From Crotophaga sulcirostris (lineage: Eukaryota; Chordata; Aves; Cuculiformes; Crotophagidae): DNA of 64,000 nucleotides. How positions within the stretch are numbered: the first letter of the stretch is position 1; every line of letters starts with the position of its first letter. The notes below the pieces were generated by a model, which saw nothing but the letters and a program-made list of their open reading frames with translations, did not search any database and was not told the origin of the DNA. A program made the position numbers and the translations under genes. The stretch covers positions 982,255 through 1,046,254 of the forward strand of contig VYZB01000171.1 of the NCBI GenBank assembly GCA_013397455.1, in the 5' to 3' direction. Below are positions 47,307 to 62,000 of this stretch, one piece after another.

Positions 47307-50300
47307 CACTGGTGCCTTGTAATAACAAAGGGAGTTCTGTATACATTTAACATGTTCACGGGAATTTGCTATCAAGCTGTTTTCATGTATTTTGTAGATT
47401 ATAAAGACATTTTGTGGATTTCTGTGTTTCAAGTAGTACCTGCGGGGACCAATTTACAAATTGGGGAAGCAACAGGCAGCTGAAAGTATGAAAATGGAGT
47501 AGAAATGTAATTTTTTTCATGGAATTACTGAGAAACAAGGTTAAAAACAATTGCAATGAAGAATTAGGAGAGTATCCTCAAACTTAATTTCAGATAAAAT
47601 GTTTATTAAGTGTACAATAAGTGCATCAAAGCAATAGTTTCAATGAAAAGAAGCATCGACTTTACAAATAAATAAAATTCTGTAGGCACGTATTAAAAAT
47701 AAACCTTGAGATCTGCTAGTGCTTTAGTCACAGAAAGTACGCTCGGAGAACTTGGAAGGCAGAGGCAGGAGCTGATTAGCAGTGTGCTGTGTCCTAATTT
47801 ATTCAAGCACTGGATAACACCTCTGGAGCTGTTAAAAGATGTCACAGTCTTGAGGAGCGGTTTGACTCTTACGTCTCTTTGCCAGAACCTCTTTTCTCAT
47901 AGGTGCCACACAGACTGAGCATCACAGAGGTGCGAGTCCAAATGTAGTGAAGGTAGGAACTGTAAAGAAGGGAAGTGAAAGAAAACTTCTGAAGAAATTT
48001 GCATCTTCTGATCTTCACTGAGCCTGTGCCTCAGTTCGCATCAACAGAAGAAAGCAAGCAGTTCTGTGTTCTGATCCACTTTAAGTTAAATGCTTTTAAA
48101 CTTCTAAAAAGCATTATCTTTTATTGCTTTTACATTAAGCACAGGTAGCCTTCAGTGCATGAACATTATCTTGTCCATATGAGCTGTCGGTGTCAGCTTG
48201 TAATTTGCATAATAATTGCTTGTAATCTTTAGCAGTAGAAAAGTTAACTGTCCACAATTCAAAGGATTTCTTAATTATAAAAGGAAAGTACCTCATGGCA
48301 AAGAGTATAGCCAATAATTATCTACTGCCAAGTGCCAAAACACTTGTGAAATGAATGTTAACTGCTGGAAACAAAAGAAAGCTGATTTCTTGTGTGGCAC
48401 TTTGAGGCTTCTAGCATGAAAAAGAAAATCATTGTTTATATATTCTTTTAACTTCAAATGTAGTGGTGTTTTCTGTGTGGTGATGGCACTCAGGAGAAAT
48501 AGCATAACAACTCTGACGCTCTTAATTCAGAGGTGATGCAGGTTTTATACAGAGGGACCATTCTTTGCATTCTGAGAGCTTCTGAGGGCCTGTATAACCC
48601 CTAGCAGCTGGTCGGGCTTTTCCAGTGTGCACACAGTCACCCTTCCTGTCTCTGGGCAACAACAGAAATTCTGTGTTTTTTAACCACTCCCACCATCTGA
48701 TCATAGCGCAGTCTTCTCGTGTATAATCACCTCATGAAGCCAGAATGAAGGGGTTAAGACTTTTTAGCAGGGTAAATGTTCAAGTTTCTCTCAGATTTAA
48801 CTGAAGGATTTCTCATGCAAGTCATAAACGTGAAACTTTTTTAGATTTGCCCTTTTACTGTATAAGAGAGTCCAGCTGGTTTTGCTTTTGCTGTATGCAT
48901 CTCAGAGATTGTCTAAAGAATACTGACTTTTAATATGGCATCTGGACACTTTTAGCACTACTGCTTGAAGAGTTATCAAAACACTAGAGATAACATTTTA
49001 GATTAGTCCTTCGACAAGACCATCTTCAGCTTTTATTTTTTATGCATTGCTTAGTAATTTTTTGCTCTTATTTGCAGATTAATTCCACCTTTATTTTTAA
49101 ATTTTTCTTAATCTTTGTCATACTTTTTATTTTCCTCTTTAACACTTTCTTGTAATGTCATGTATAGCTTCAGTCTCTTCTCTCATAACTTCTGAATAGC
49201 CAATTTATGGTGACACGTCTTGCTGCACATGCTCTTTTAGGTAAATACAATATTTTATGTTGATTAAGGTATACAGTTCTCAAGGGCATCTGTTCAAGGA
49301 TGCATGTATAATTTCTTTCCCTACCATGTTTTATTTAGTCCTTTTCTGAGACGCCTGTATTATATTTGCTTTACCTTTCTACACAGCCAGTGCCTCTGGG
49401 CTGCTTTTCTGAGGGCTTTAATTATCATGCTGTCTCTAAGACAATTACATAATTAAGTGGCTTTCATTTTCATTCTGAATTTGGTAATTATAACTAAAAC
49501 ACTGAAAAGTGCATCAGCTGCAACGTGAAGAAACTCAATCATTAAAAGAAAATGCATCTAGGAGAGAAACATGGTTGAGAAGATTCTACTAATAACCAAT
49601 AAATGAAGTGAAAATTAAAAATAAGGAGAATTGAACTTACTGAACTCCTTCAGTCTGTTGATTCAAATGCTAAACTTTTTTTAGCTTTGATGCTCCCAAA
49701 AATGTGATGCTCCAAGGAAAACTTACAAATATAATTGAAGTTGTTAAAGGAAACTTTTCTGCAAGTGTTAAAGAATAGAGTGCTGAAAGGACAAGTGTTT
49801 TATTACTGCATAGTTTTCCATGTTTAGTATTTTAAAGATACATTATTTGTTCTCCCTAATTCTGGTACTGCCCCAATAACATGTGTGTTTGTATACATAC
49901 ATACTTCTCATTTTTTGTAGAAACATATGGCATATCTCCTCTTTCAAGGCTCAGGCAAGGGGGCATGCTAAATATGATAGGATTAAAATTATTTTGAAAT
50001 GAGAAGACGTCTTTCTTATATCCTATTTTCCATACACCTCTTAGTCTTTCAAGCAAGCAGTGACAGTAAACACTCAGAAATGGGGACTGTGTTTCAGCTG
50101 TGGTGTTCTGAAAACCCTTCCCTACTCTTGAATATTCTTTGGTATTCAGTTCCTATGGCTACCTGTTTTTCAAAAACAGAAGTCTCAACATTAGCAGCAG
50201 ATCTCCACTGAGCTCAACAGTAATAGTCCTGACAACCATAAAGGCAGCAGATTAGACATTTGTTCCAGTTCTGTTGGAAAACCGATCCTGTAAATCCACT

Positions 50301-53300
50301 AAAGTAACCTGAGGCTCAGTGCTTTTAAAAATCAGGTCATTTCTTAAAGCATATAAACATGAGTTCAGAAGCCTTATTTTCAGCTCTTCTTTATGAAAAC
50401 ATTAGACAAGCTTAATTTCTGCAGAAATACTACAAAGTCAGGGTTTCTAGGACTTAAGATATGTATATGTGCTTCAGGGAAGCTTTGAAATGCTATGAGT
50501 AAAATGTTTTTTTTTCTGGCCTCTGAGGTCTGTGTGTAGCACACATATACGTATGAAATATTATCCATGCAGTCGTGCAACACAGGACATGTGAGTGGAA
50601 TGGTAGTGATGTCTCTGAATGTACAGATGAAAAAATGACTTGAAGCAGGCAGAGGTCCTGATTCAGTCAGAAGTTTCACTTACGGTTATGCTGCCAATAT
50701 CAGTGGGTGTTCAGGCAGGCATTTATGCTCTTTGATGACTTTCCATTCGGTCCTGTCCAAATGCATGTTGGAGATACATCTCTATCACAGTAGTGGCTAT
50801 TAATATTTTTATTTTTAACATTTATCTTAACACTTAATAAATTAATACGAGAGTTACATAAAATATTTTATTTGAAGACTGAGTCTTAACCTACTACTGG
50901 TAAAACACATTTCCTAGAGCATGAGGAATTCTATACTTGTGTCTGCATGCTTGTGGATATAGCACAGAACTTGATTGTAGAGGAAACCTGGAGAGGCAGT
51001 TGTTTAAAATTGTCTTCTTTCCTCGTGTGAACATTGGCCATAGAACTGAGACCCTCAGAACATGTTTAGAAATGTATTTTAAGAATTGAAGTGGTGATTC
51101 TAAAGCTATAATTCACATCCAGATTTATGATAATGAAAATACAGGATGAAGAGCAAAGCCTGCAGTTTAGCATTTAAGTCAATCTCTGAGTTACACTGAA
51201 AATTAGAGTGAACCCTGTGCTGGTGGTCATGAGTGCTTGGTTTCTTAAGTCTTCATGTTACCGGAGAAAGGATTAAATGGGTCAGGGGTCTAAAACAATT
51301 CCTGTTTTCCCAGAGGTTTCCTGGGACCTTCTTGATCAGTACTGGGTTATTTTGAGAGACAAAGCATCAGAAATTTGAGCTGGAAGAATGAAATGTGTGC
51401 AGTCCAGAGCTGTGCATCTCTAGCTCTGAGTCACATGGCTTTGATGTGCAGAGCTTAACCTGTGGTGGTCTGTTCAACAGCAAAACTTGTGTTTTCAGCT
51501 ACAAGTTCGGTGAGCAGGCTTCATGGCAGTCCATGAGAAACTTGAAAAGGTTGATAATTGTCCTTTGGCTCCAAAACCTGGGGAGCTGGTTTGAAGGGCT
51601 AAGGTGTTGTGTGATTTTTTTAGGGACCTAACCATGTATGTGTCAGGCTACATTTTGTATCAGAAATGTAATAACCATAATCAAATGTTTCTCTGTTTTG
51701 TTGTTTTTTTTTTTCCCATAGAGACATTTTACAGTTGTGTCATAGTTTTTCTCGTAAACCATAATTCAAGTATCATATTTTTATTCAACTTTCACCAGCC
51801 CACATTTGTCACTCAACTTTCAGTGAGCAGCAAATGCTGGCAGAGTGCCAAGAAGGCGTCAGTACTAATTCACATTTGAGAAAGCAGAAGATCTCATAGA
51901 CATGTTAAGATTCATTATTGATCAGGACTTTGTCTCCGCAAACTGAGGTTATCATTTTCCCTGGAGTCAGGAATTGTACTGCTTTGATGAGGTAGTAACT
52001 TGGACATTATCCAGCTATTGATATTTCTAAAGTGATGATCTGGCTCTAAATCTGGCCGCAAACAATGCATTGCTTCACCACACAGTTCTTATTACATGTG
52101 CCTGTCATTAGTAATGCTTCTGACTTTGCCTTTTGAATGCCTTGAACGCGGAGCCTAGTGGTTTTAGTTTTAATAGGTTTTGTGTGTAAGCTTGTTCATC
52201 TTTGTATCATGTTGCTGGTAGATTGCTTACTGTTCACAATCATGAAAAATAGTTGCTGTATGTGCAAAATGTGCTGCTTGAGGGAATTGTGTGGTACTGG
52301 AATACTTCTGTATGAAAAAGGTTTCACCACAAAAGTTCAGAATTTAATATTAAGATCAAAATAACGTGTCATCTTCTTAAAAAAAATATGATTTTTCATA
52401 TCATAAATGTCTCTGTGACTCACTCAGCAGTATTATGGGCTGATAAGAATATCTACTGCAGCACAGACAATCCCAGAATCGATGGTCCAAAGTTACTTTT
52501 TTCTTTGTTAGAGCTTGTATGAGCTGATGGAAATGTCACTGAGCTACAAAATGAGTAATGAAGCCTGGATTGGTTCTGGTGTTTTTGGCTGCTGACAAGT
52601 GTGCCTCCCTCAGCCCACGCTGTGTGACAGCACCTGTAACACTGCAGGAGTACCTGTGTTCCAGCAGAGCTCTGGCAGAGCAGCCACTGCAAATCCACTT
52701 AGACTGTGAAACTGAAATGCAACCCAAGTAAGGCCAAAGTGATGTTGGTTAGAGAATGGAGATGGTCTGAAAGTCAGGGTATTTTTCCCTTTTTTGTACA
52801 CATGCACTGCCATCAAGTCAGTGCTCTTGTTTGACTGCTCAATCAGCCTAGATAATCAGATACAAGGTGATACTCCTTTTGCACTGCTGGGAAATATTTT
52901 AGGTAAAAACTTGACGGCTATACTCTATACAGGTGAGATTCTGCCCACTGAATTTAGATACTTACTTTACTGAGGCCTATTCTAGGTCACAGACATCTCA
53001 TTTTAGTGTTCATCTAAGTGTACTGTTGTAGATGTCTATGTCTACTATTGTAGACATTCATACTAATAGTTTGAATCCCATATTTCAAACTAGTGCAAAA
53101 TATGACTGCTTTCCTCTTTGTATGACACTTTACCAGGGGTGCTTTCCTATTTTTTGATTACCATGAATCTATTTGTGATGAACAAACCTGTTCAAAGGCT
53201 TAGTCTCCAAGCTCATTAGTAAAAAGAGAAGCACATGTAATTCTAAAACTAATTATGTCTTAACAGTTGTTCAACCTAACAGGCTTTACAAGAATCTTGA

Positions 53301-54341
53301 GAAAGACTGAAATTGGAAGAAGTCTTTTTGACATCACATTAATTCCAATTGGGGTATATGTGATAATCGGAAAGCATTATTTATTAATATTTGGTTATTT
53401 AAGTGTATACCCAGGTTTTCTGCTATGCATTTCACTCTCAAGGTATTGTGTATTTTTTGTTTGTGTACATGTTTTGATGGTAATAATAGTTGCCTGGCAT
53501 GCCTTCTGTCATTTGCCCTGTGCTCACGCATATTTCGTAAGTCAACTGTCAGAGTAAACGCTGTAAGTATAGCCATTTATGCTTTTTTATTTTATTTGAC
53601 ATAGGAACAAAAACCCCAAACATATTTCTTCCTTTATATCTTTTCTTATATACATTTTATGCATACAGTGGACTCATTACACCCTTTGGCATGTTCGAAA
53701 GGATCTCTTGTTTGTTTTTCCTTCCTTATCTTAAAAGAAGGTAAATTGACCCAATTTAAAACAGTTCAGTAGGAATATTTATTAATCATTATTTGGATGC
53801 GTAATAACAAATAGTCCTCCCACTTTGGCTTTATTTTTATTTAAAAATACTGAAATATTCTTTAAATGAAACCTGAGCAAACTAAATTATAGCAGTGCCT
53901 TACTTCCCTGAGCTTTGCACTTCACCCAGCGCAGAAATTAGAATATGGAAAAAAATAAAAACCTAATATCAATGACATAAAACTAGCACAATGCAAAAGA
54001 GGGTAATTACATTGCTCAGCTGTCACAAGGCCAACATAAAAAAATAAAGTGACTCATCTTCCTTCACAGGCACAGCCTGCTGAAACATACATATATAATT
54101 ATTTATTTGTATGGTTTCAATTCTTTAGCCAAATGTCGCTACTTTATAATGTGGTTTAACCACGTAGTGATTTTGTTCAAAGTGTTCATTTATAGTTTTA
54201 TCACTGAACCACAAAAAAGTGTTCTAGGCTCCAATGTAATTAAGTTTCGTGCAAGTCTTGTATATCATTAAATATTACTTTGTATGAGTACGAGTTCAAA
54301 GGCAGCTCTCCTACAAAGATGAGATACAACATGCAGTCTTT
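47307..54341. other. Non-coding AT-rich stretch
   Basis: Unique AT-rich sequence. If the CpG island fires rightwards this would be first-intron or transcript-body sequence, but no convincing exon is seen. A short perfect hairpin (ATGTCTAC, loop TATT, GTAGACAT) sits at 53038-53057. Confidence 0.4.
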
Positions 54342-54383
54342 AATAGCAAATAGATAGCAGAAGGCTGCTATCTATCTGCGATT
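54342..54383. repeat. Short inverted repeat (hairpin)
   Basis: GCAAATAGATAGCAG (54346-54360) faces CTGCTATCTATCTGC (54365-54379) across a 4-base loop, AAGG, with one mismatch. Three more pairs (AAT/ATT) follow beyond a second mismatch. The stem is too short for a typical pre-miRNA. Confidence 0.8.
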
Positions 54384-55724
54384 CCTTACCAAACCCGTGT
54401 ATCAAGCAAGAGTATGCTCAAGATGTAAACATCAAGAAATCTTCATATAACATTGTAACTCTGAATTTGCAGGTAAGTAGGCAGTTGACTTACACTGTTT
54501 CTTAAAGAATCATACGTGTGTTTTTGAGAATTTTACCTATGATCTTATGAACAAATTCTATAAAAATCAGCAGCAATATAAAAAAAAAACTGGAAAGGAA
54601 GAACAGTAGTATAAAACCTCTGAATAATAATTATCAAATTGTCATTGATTTCAAAATTTTTACAAAATCTGATGCTCCCATTAGGTGGAGACTCTGAAAT
54701 AAGGAAGAAAGATTTTCTGGGTTGGAGATGTAGCTATGCTTTTGTAGAGAGTTTTTATGCAATCCTCGGGCTGAACAAACTGTAACAGTTTTCCCTCCTA
54801 GAACTCAATGTAAAGCTTAAAGCTTGAGCAAATAGTATTCATGCTTTTTTTTTTTTTCTGGCTTGGAGTCATTCCTGGTTTTTGGGCAGTGTGTTAGTGG
54901 TCCATGTTTGCTGAAGTTACTTGGATGAATTTGAATTTTCAGCCAGTGAGTTGTTTACAACTGTTTGCTTTGACTGTTCACCCTGCTCTATTAAATATTT
55001 ACTTTGGTTCATTATATTGAATCCATTTAATCAGCATCAGTTCCAATATGTGCTGTGCCTACTAGTGCAAATGAAAGGAACCCTTTTGTTTCTCTGACTG
55101 CGTCTTTGACAAATCATACTGCACTGACAAGCTTCAGCATCTTTCACTTTATTGAAACACAAATGAGGAAAAGAGGTAAACCTAGTACAAACAGATCTTT
55201 TTTGTGATGTTAGTAGCAAACCCAGAAAGCCACTGTTAAAATGGGAAACTTTCTGAGCTGTGTTAAAGTCAAACCATTGAAGATAGTAGGACTACAGAGT
55301 AACCGTAAACAAAAAACTTGCTGACTGCTGTCATTTTCTTGTCAATCTCAGCAAGTATCTGCTCATAGGCAAGCATCACAAGTAGTGACCCACTTCCTAG
55401 AACTGATTTTCCCTTTTCTTTACAAATCTTTTGAAAAATTAGTTCAAAGGGAATAAAAAGGGTGACATTATCGTTGAACTTTCTGTAATCTAACTTGACT
55501 GAGGAAATATGACTGTTGGGCGTGTTTTCCCTCCTGAATTAAAGAGGGAAAATAAGCACTGTCAGAAATCAGTTCAGCCAGTGCAATAATAGATCTGTAT
55601 GATGGGTCCTTTGAGGCTATATGTTTCTCTCTGCAAACTAGAGGTGCAAGAAGAGCTTGCTTAGATGTACATCTTCAAGTTATATAAGACAAAGCCAGTG
55701 CCAAAAAAGATTGGGAAGCTGGCA
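54384..55724. other. Non-coding AT-rich stretch
   Basis: Unique AT-rich sequence with a 13-T run near 54845-54857. Nothing recognised. Confidence 0.4.
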
Positions 55725-56085
55725 TGAGTTCAGCAAAGAGCCACTGATGCAGTGAGGAGGTGGAGCACTTGCCCTGTGGGGAGAGGCTGAGGAACTGGAG
55801 CTGGCTCAACGTGGAGTAAAGGTAATTTTGAGAGGGCTTTAGGAGGCAGCCATCAAGAAGGTGGAGCCAAGTTTTCAAAAAAAGGCAACAGCCATAGGTT
55901 TAAATGCGAGCAACTGAGACAGAATGTAAGGAAAAACTTTTCACTATTAGAACAATCAAGCAGAACCTTCCAATCTGAATTAGGATTGTATTTTACTGGA
56001 ATGTCTGACTATCCAGGTCAAATGTACTGCTGAATGAGTTGCTGGATCTCCAGTGGTGTCTTCTGTCTCATAAAATTATTAAATT
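55725..56085 (+). mobile_element. Old diverged CR1 fragment
   Basis: CR1 landmarks occur in order on plus: TGAGTTCAGCAAAGAGCC, GGGGAGAGGCTGAGGAACTG, a degenerate GGAGGCAGCC segment, AGGCAACAGCCATAGGTTTA, ATGTAAGGAAAAACTTTTCA, and GATCTCCAGTGGTGTCTT near the end, where the usual AGGTCCCTTCC is degraded. Many substitutions and small indels make it clearly older than the other copies. The edges are approximate, and the 3' microsatellite tail is lost. Confidence 0.75.
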
Positions 56086-59000
56086 TGTTGGAAAAGGAAG
56101 TCAAACTGCTGCTGTAAAAACCTTTTAAGACAGTGCACTGTCAGAAGATACTCTGTAGCATCCAGTTGGCTTGAGAGCTGTGTAACCTAAGCTCATTTCA
56201 CATCATGACGGAGGCGTGACATTACAGTATTCTGTTGTTTTCTCTGGTTTTGTGTTTAGGATAACATTTGAACTATATCCAACAGATTTCACTGTGAGTT
56301 TTTTGAGCTTTTAAAGACAATGCTGAGTTTTTACCTGATCTTTTTTTAGTCCATGCACTTGTAGTACCGATGTAGCTTTTTGAACGTATGTATCTTGACA
56401 TGTCTTGCTCTTCTCTACTTTTCTGTTTCTCAGAATTCCTCTGTTAATCTCTCTTCAGTATTCTAAGGTTCAGAGTTTACTACCAACCCTGAAGTAGATC
56501 ACAATAAAGCAAAGGTTTGGCAGCCTCTGTAAATAATATCTCCCTTAAAAAGATCCTACTTCTCCATGCAAAATTCTTTGTTCCTTACTGTACAGAACAC
56601 ATGCCATCATCCCTAAAAATTATAGGTTAAAAATGTATGCAGACACCTAAATATGACCACTAATGCTATTGTTTTTAATTAAGTATGGTGTGTTATTTTT
56701 ATGGTTTCCCCTCAGTTTCCATGTGAGAAAATTGGGATATGCAGCTTAGCATCCAGAGATGTTAGTAACACAAACAAGCTGCAAGTGTTGGACTGCAAAA
56801 GAAGGAAAACAAAATGTACTCTGAAGGTTAAAATCAAGGTGGCAGCTCAAATATGAGTAGACCATTCCCACTTTTGGAGAGGTGAGAGTTTTCTGAAAAG
56901 AAATACAATGCACTCTTAACAGGATCAGCTTCACAGACTTACTGACAGTAGAAGTATGGCAGATACAGCCTGGGCAAAAAAAGACCTAAAGGTTTAATTC
57001 CACTTTTCCTTTCAAACACAAAGCAGCACATTTCTTGTTTCATGTATGGCGGGGTAGCAGGGGACGGAGGAGAAAGAGTTTCTCCTTGCATTGTTTTTTT
57101 CAAAGAGATGTGATGCCTGGGTTTCAGTACAAAGTAGTAGATGATGGAACTTTGTGAACTTGGGGAGGTGAAACCGAGTTCTGGGTCTATGAATAACCCT
57201 GTGTATTATGTAGGTCAATTACACATTTTACTTTGCTGATCTGTTACTCTTACACTTTGCTTGTCTGCTTTTATAGGAATACATTCAGGAAAGAGATGGA
57301 GTCGCGCTGTGTGTTTTTTGAGACCTTCTAAGGTTCTCTAAAATCTTTGAAAATCATAATGTGACTATTTCAAAAAATAACTAATCACAAAGACAAACTG
57401 TGTTTTCCACATCTTAATGCATTTTACCAATACTGGTTCTTGATTTGATTGGCTTACTTTCTAATCAGTGCAATTGTGTTCCTGTCATAAGCAACCTGTG
57501 CTAATTTCACACTAAATAGAAATGAAACACTTACAAAGAAAGACTCCAAGGGGGTTAAAATATTTTTGGATAATGACTCAAAAGCTGAGTTTTGCAGAGT
57601 CAGTTCTCCTTTTAGTTCCCTCACAGGAACTGGTTGTGTTCACATGCCAGTAGCATACTTTGTGTGAAACAAGATTTTTCCAGAAATTGCTCGTGTTACA
57701 TCTACAGGGATTTTCTTTGCTTTGTGGAGAATGCACAGAACAAGGCATTTAGAATTGAAAGTGAAGTGCTCTATATCTGATACTGAAAGCAATTAATAAT
57801 ATAAACTCAAACCATGACTTCCCTTGCCTTGTATGTCCTCTGTGTGTCTCTTAGTACTAGCTGCTGCAACTGGTTTTTTGGCCAATTTCATTTTCTTATT
57901 TCTCATTACCACTATTACTGAGAGTTATTTGGGGCTTGCGGCAGCACTGGGGTGCAACTGCTGTGTCAGGAAAAGCTCCTTCAGTACAGCAACCATTGAA
58001 AGGTGACTTTAAGCCTAAAGGAATACATCTGGTGGAGTGCTTGCTCCTGAATTAGTATTTTGGAGGGCATGCTATTGAGGTTATCAGTGCCTTCAGGCTC
58101 AATGCCTGGTGGTTTCTTGCTCGTTTGTAGGATTGGTGTCTGAAGAGATTCTCTGGGCCCTGTGCTCCTTAACCTGTATGATGAAGGTCAGAAATCTACC
58201 TCTGCTATGTCTCCTGTCCATGATCCAGTGGAGGATTTTCCACAAAGCACCAGTTGTGCAAAGTTAGCATGGAGAGGGGAGAGTTTGCAGTGTTTGCTGG
58301 TGTCTTGCCATACTCATGATGTGTCTGAAGGCAGTATGGTTGGATGGGTGCTATCACACACTCTGGTTCTAGTCTCAGAGCTCCCCTTTGAGGTGATGTC
58401 CAAGGCAGCTGGAGTCTGTAAAGCCCTGTGGGGCTGTCAGTAGGCAGAGTATTGGTTGGATGTCAGAAGTAAGTAGTGCTGGAGCTTTCTGTGAATCTTA
58501 ATCCATAGTTGAGAAGGTGTAAGGCTTCATTTCTGGCAAAGACACTTCTCTGTCTCACACAAAAAAAGGAGGAACAAAAATACTTTGATCTGAGATATAG
58601 ATCACATTTCTGTCACATCTAGGTTACTCATTTGCAGGCGAGGGCAGAGTCCATGATTATGGACCTTGATTTTGAGAGGAATGAGGAATGCCTCTTGAAT
58701 GAACGGATGTTCAGGGTGGGGAAGAGTGATACGGGAGGCTGAGAGGTAGGCTTCGAATTAAAAAATGTAGCTCTAACCTAAGAGTGGAACTCGGATTTTA
58801 ATTTAAGGTTTAAAACAATTTTTTTTATGTTTTTTCTGAAAGGGAATATTGGATTTAGTACTATTGGGCCTTGTGAGTTAGATTGTGCAAGAAGAACCTT
58901 AAGGGAACATAGACGTTTGAAAAATCAAATTGACAAAAATACTTGCCATTTTTGATACACATTTCTAAAGATCACCTGTAACCAAGAAATGAAAAGGCAT

Positions 59001-62000
59001 TTGAGTTATATGACAAAAAAACACTTGTTGACCACTCTTTTATGGTCTACTTGTGCCACATCAGAGTTTTATTGTATTCCTTAAACCTCTTCAGTTACCC
59101 TTCTGTAACGAAGAATTTGAGGGCATAGAATTGCCTTTGTGTCTGTCTTGTCCTTCAAATCTGTTTAGCAACATGTTCCAAAGTTCAAATTAATGTCTAT
59201 AGGGTTTTTTAAAAAAAGAGAAACAGATAGGGAGCCAAGAAAAAAACACAACCCTTTAACTGAAATAAGCTGCAAAATGGCTATATGGGACAATACAAGT
59301 GCAGAACGAGATCAGGAAACCTAAGGGAAGGAGAAGGATCACAGAGAAAGAAAAGGGAATGTGTTAATGGGTTATATCCATTTGTGTTACATACAAGAGT
59401 TTTTCCTGGAGTTGTTTTCCAGACAGCCAAGAGCTTCATCTTACGAAGTGCACTGTTCAGCACTTGGAATTAGCCAAGCTTTCTCATGCTGGGTGCTGGC
59501 CACAAACGGAGGGTTTTCTTCTTTTCTTCAAATGTTTTAGCTGATTTTGTGAGAGTTGTTAGTTTTGCCTTGTATTTAAAAATTCATCCATACTTGACCA
59601 TGCTGTAAACCAGATAGAATTGTCTACTTTCTTTTCTAGGCCCTGACAGATATTAAAACTAAGGTAGGTATGTGGGGGAGTTAAACATATTTCTTGTTCT
59701 TTCTCTTCTGTGCCCTTCCCATGCACATGGGAAGAAAGCCATTTGAGTTGAGTGCCAATGGCACAGAGATCTAATCTAAATTAATTGGAGCAAAGAGCAC
59801 GAAACAAAGAAATTGAGACTAGACATTGTTGTGCAGACAAAGACCAGGCGGGTTTTGAAGGCTGGCACTTGCTGAGGAGGAAAAGGCAGACTGGCAATTG
59901 GAGAGGAAAGTAAGTAATACTGGGAGTCAGCGATGAGGAGAAATGGATATCATGCAGATCAGCAGTTGGTGGAAAACTGAGGTGAACATATGCTTTAAAT
60001 TGATAAAGTAATGCCTGATCACACTGATTAAGGTATCTCATTATATTTTCTTAACCCTTGTGAGCCTGAAATTGTACTGTTAACGTGCTTTTCAGGCAAT
60101 TAAGCTAACATAGCCCTCCCCACACATGCATTTTAAAAGAACTGTGTTTTGTGGTTTTCACCCACATATACATACATTGCGTCTTAACTGCCCACTTCCA
60201 TCAGTCAAGCTGTAAAACATGGAGTGGTCTTCCCTACTGTATCACACAGCTGAGTAAAGAAAATACTCTTAAATGTTGCCAATGGTAAGAGCACTACAGA
60301 ATAGTACTTGAAAAGAAGCATCTCTTCTTTTTCCATTGCATGGTCCTGTAGAAAGCTGGTAATACCTCCACACTTTTAATATAATTAAAAACTTCTATAA
60401 AAAAATAAAATCATTAGCAGTATGATTTAAAAAGAAACCTAAATGATTTAAAAAAGAGGGGGAAAGAAATATCATAACAGTCTATTAATAAGCTTAAATA
60501 AAATACAATGACTAATAGAGATACAAATGTCATGAAATTTTCTGAGTACAGAAATCCATAAGCAGCTCAGAAGCTGTTGATGTAATGTGTTTGGTTCATT
60601 CATGTCAATAAAGATGCTCGTTTTACTAGTAGGATTTTTTTCATCTACTCAAATACGCCACTTGTTTTGACTTTTTTTTTTACCATACTTTAATTGCCAA
60701 AGGATATCTCAAATGTTCCCTTCTTCCAGACGGAGGAAAAGTCTTTAGAAATAAATTCTCAGTTCTTTCAATGACAGTGTTTGGAAAATCTGGTTGCACA
60801 AGGACAGGAAAATTAAAAACCCAAGACCTCACTGTGCTTCTTTTACCTGAATTCTGTCATCTGTCATATATGAGGAGAGAGTCTTGAATTCACAGAATTG
60901 AAAAAAAGGGCAATTTGAGAAGCTCTGGCTTACTGACCTACTTTCAGGTATAATTATCAAAACCAGATTTAATCCATTTGTTTAGTGCATTATCCTTGAA
61001 ATAAAGAGCTGAAGAATAACTAATTCACTTATATAGAAAAAATACTTTATGTTCCTGTAGCTTTGCCTACATTATATTTAAACTTTTGCTACTGTTACCT
61101 AGTGGTTTTTTCATATTTTAATTCAGATATTTCTGCAGTCATCAGAATTCACCAATAAACTTCTTTAAAGAAGTACATTTTCCTGTGTTGGATACTCCAC
61201 CACTGGATATCTCATTTGATCTCCAGGTGGACATTTTACTGGACTTTTTCCACAGCCTCCTCTAGCTCAGACATCAAACGTTCTCTCACAAAACCACTGG
61301 TATCCTGGTGGTTCAAACAGAGAGCTAGCAGACTCTACCTGGTTTACAGTAGCTGTTTCTCTAGTGTCTACTTTTCCTGATGACATCACTGATAAAAGAA
61401 TTTCCACTTTTTTTAAAACGTATGCAAGACCTTTTTTTTGTAAAAGTAATCTGTGTTCTCCACCTAGTTCTTCTGAAGAACTTCCTAGTGGAACTGTCAG
61501 GAAGGAGTCACCTACCTGTATACAGGTTCCAACTCTGCCTTGGGCTTCTTGATGCCTTCTCGGTTAAGCCCGGTTTAATAAAACTGTTTAATACTCACTG
61601 TTTTATGTAGACAAGAGTAACCTAACTTTCCTCTTGACTCTTTTGTCTTCTCTGACTATACTGAGGGATCTTTGCAGCAGACATCATCATCTGCAAATGT
61701 CGCTGATTTTAGCTCTGGTCTCTGTTGTGTTTTTTAGCAATTTAGGGCTAGAAATGCCATCTTCAGCTTCTCTGAATCAAAGCATAACGTACTGAACTCA
61801 GAGGTGCTAGATATCATCAGTACCAAGAAAAAACTTCTAGATAGCAAATAATACAGTCACTGTGAGCTAAAAGTGCATTATACCGAAATCCTACCCTTCT
61901 CTTTGAAGAAATCAATATGTCTGTGGTTCCTGACCTAGTGACATTTTTTAGTCTTTTTCATATTGAGCCTGGAGTATACAAAATATGAACAAGTATCTTT

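Noticed and set aside
46969..47346. 125-codon minus frame
   Set aside because: It is antisense CR1, and shares peptide sequence with the frame over the other CR1 copy for that reason.
53267..53557. Hydrophobic 96-codon frame resembling membrane segments
   Set aside because: T-rich DNA gives Phe/Leu/Ile/Val-rich peptides; the antisense frame is also open and there is no splice or promoter context.
54342..54383. Hairpin as a microRNA precursor
   Set aside because: Stem of about 18 pairs with a 4-base loop is too short for a Dicer substrate; kept only as an inverted repeat.
58162..58443. GC-richer 93-codon plus frame
   Set aside because: No acceptor or donor of quality, no recognisable motif, and composition fits chance.
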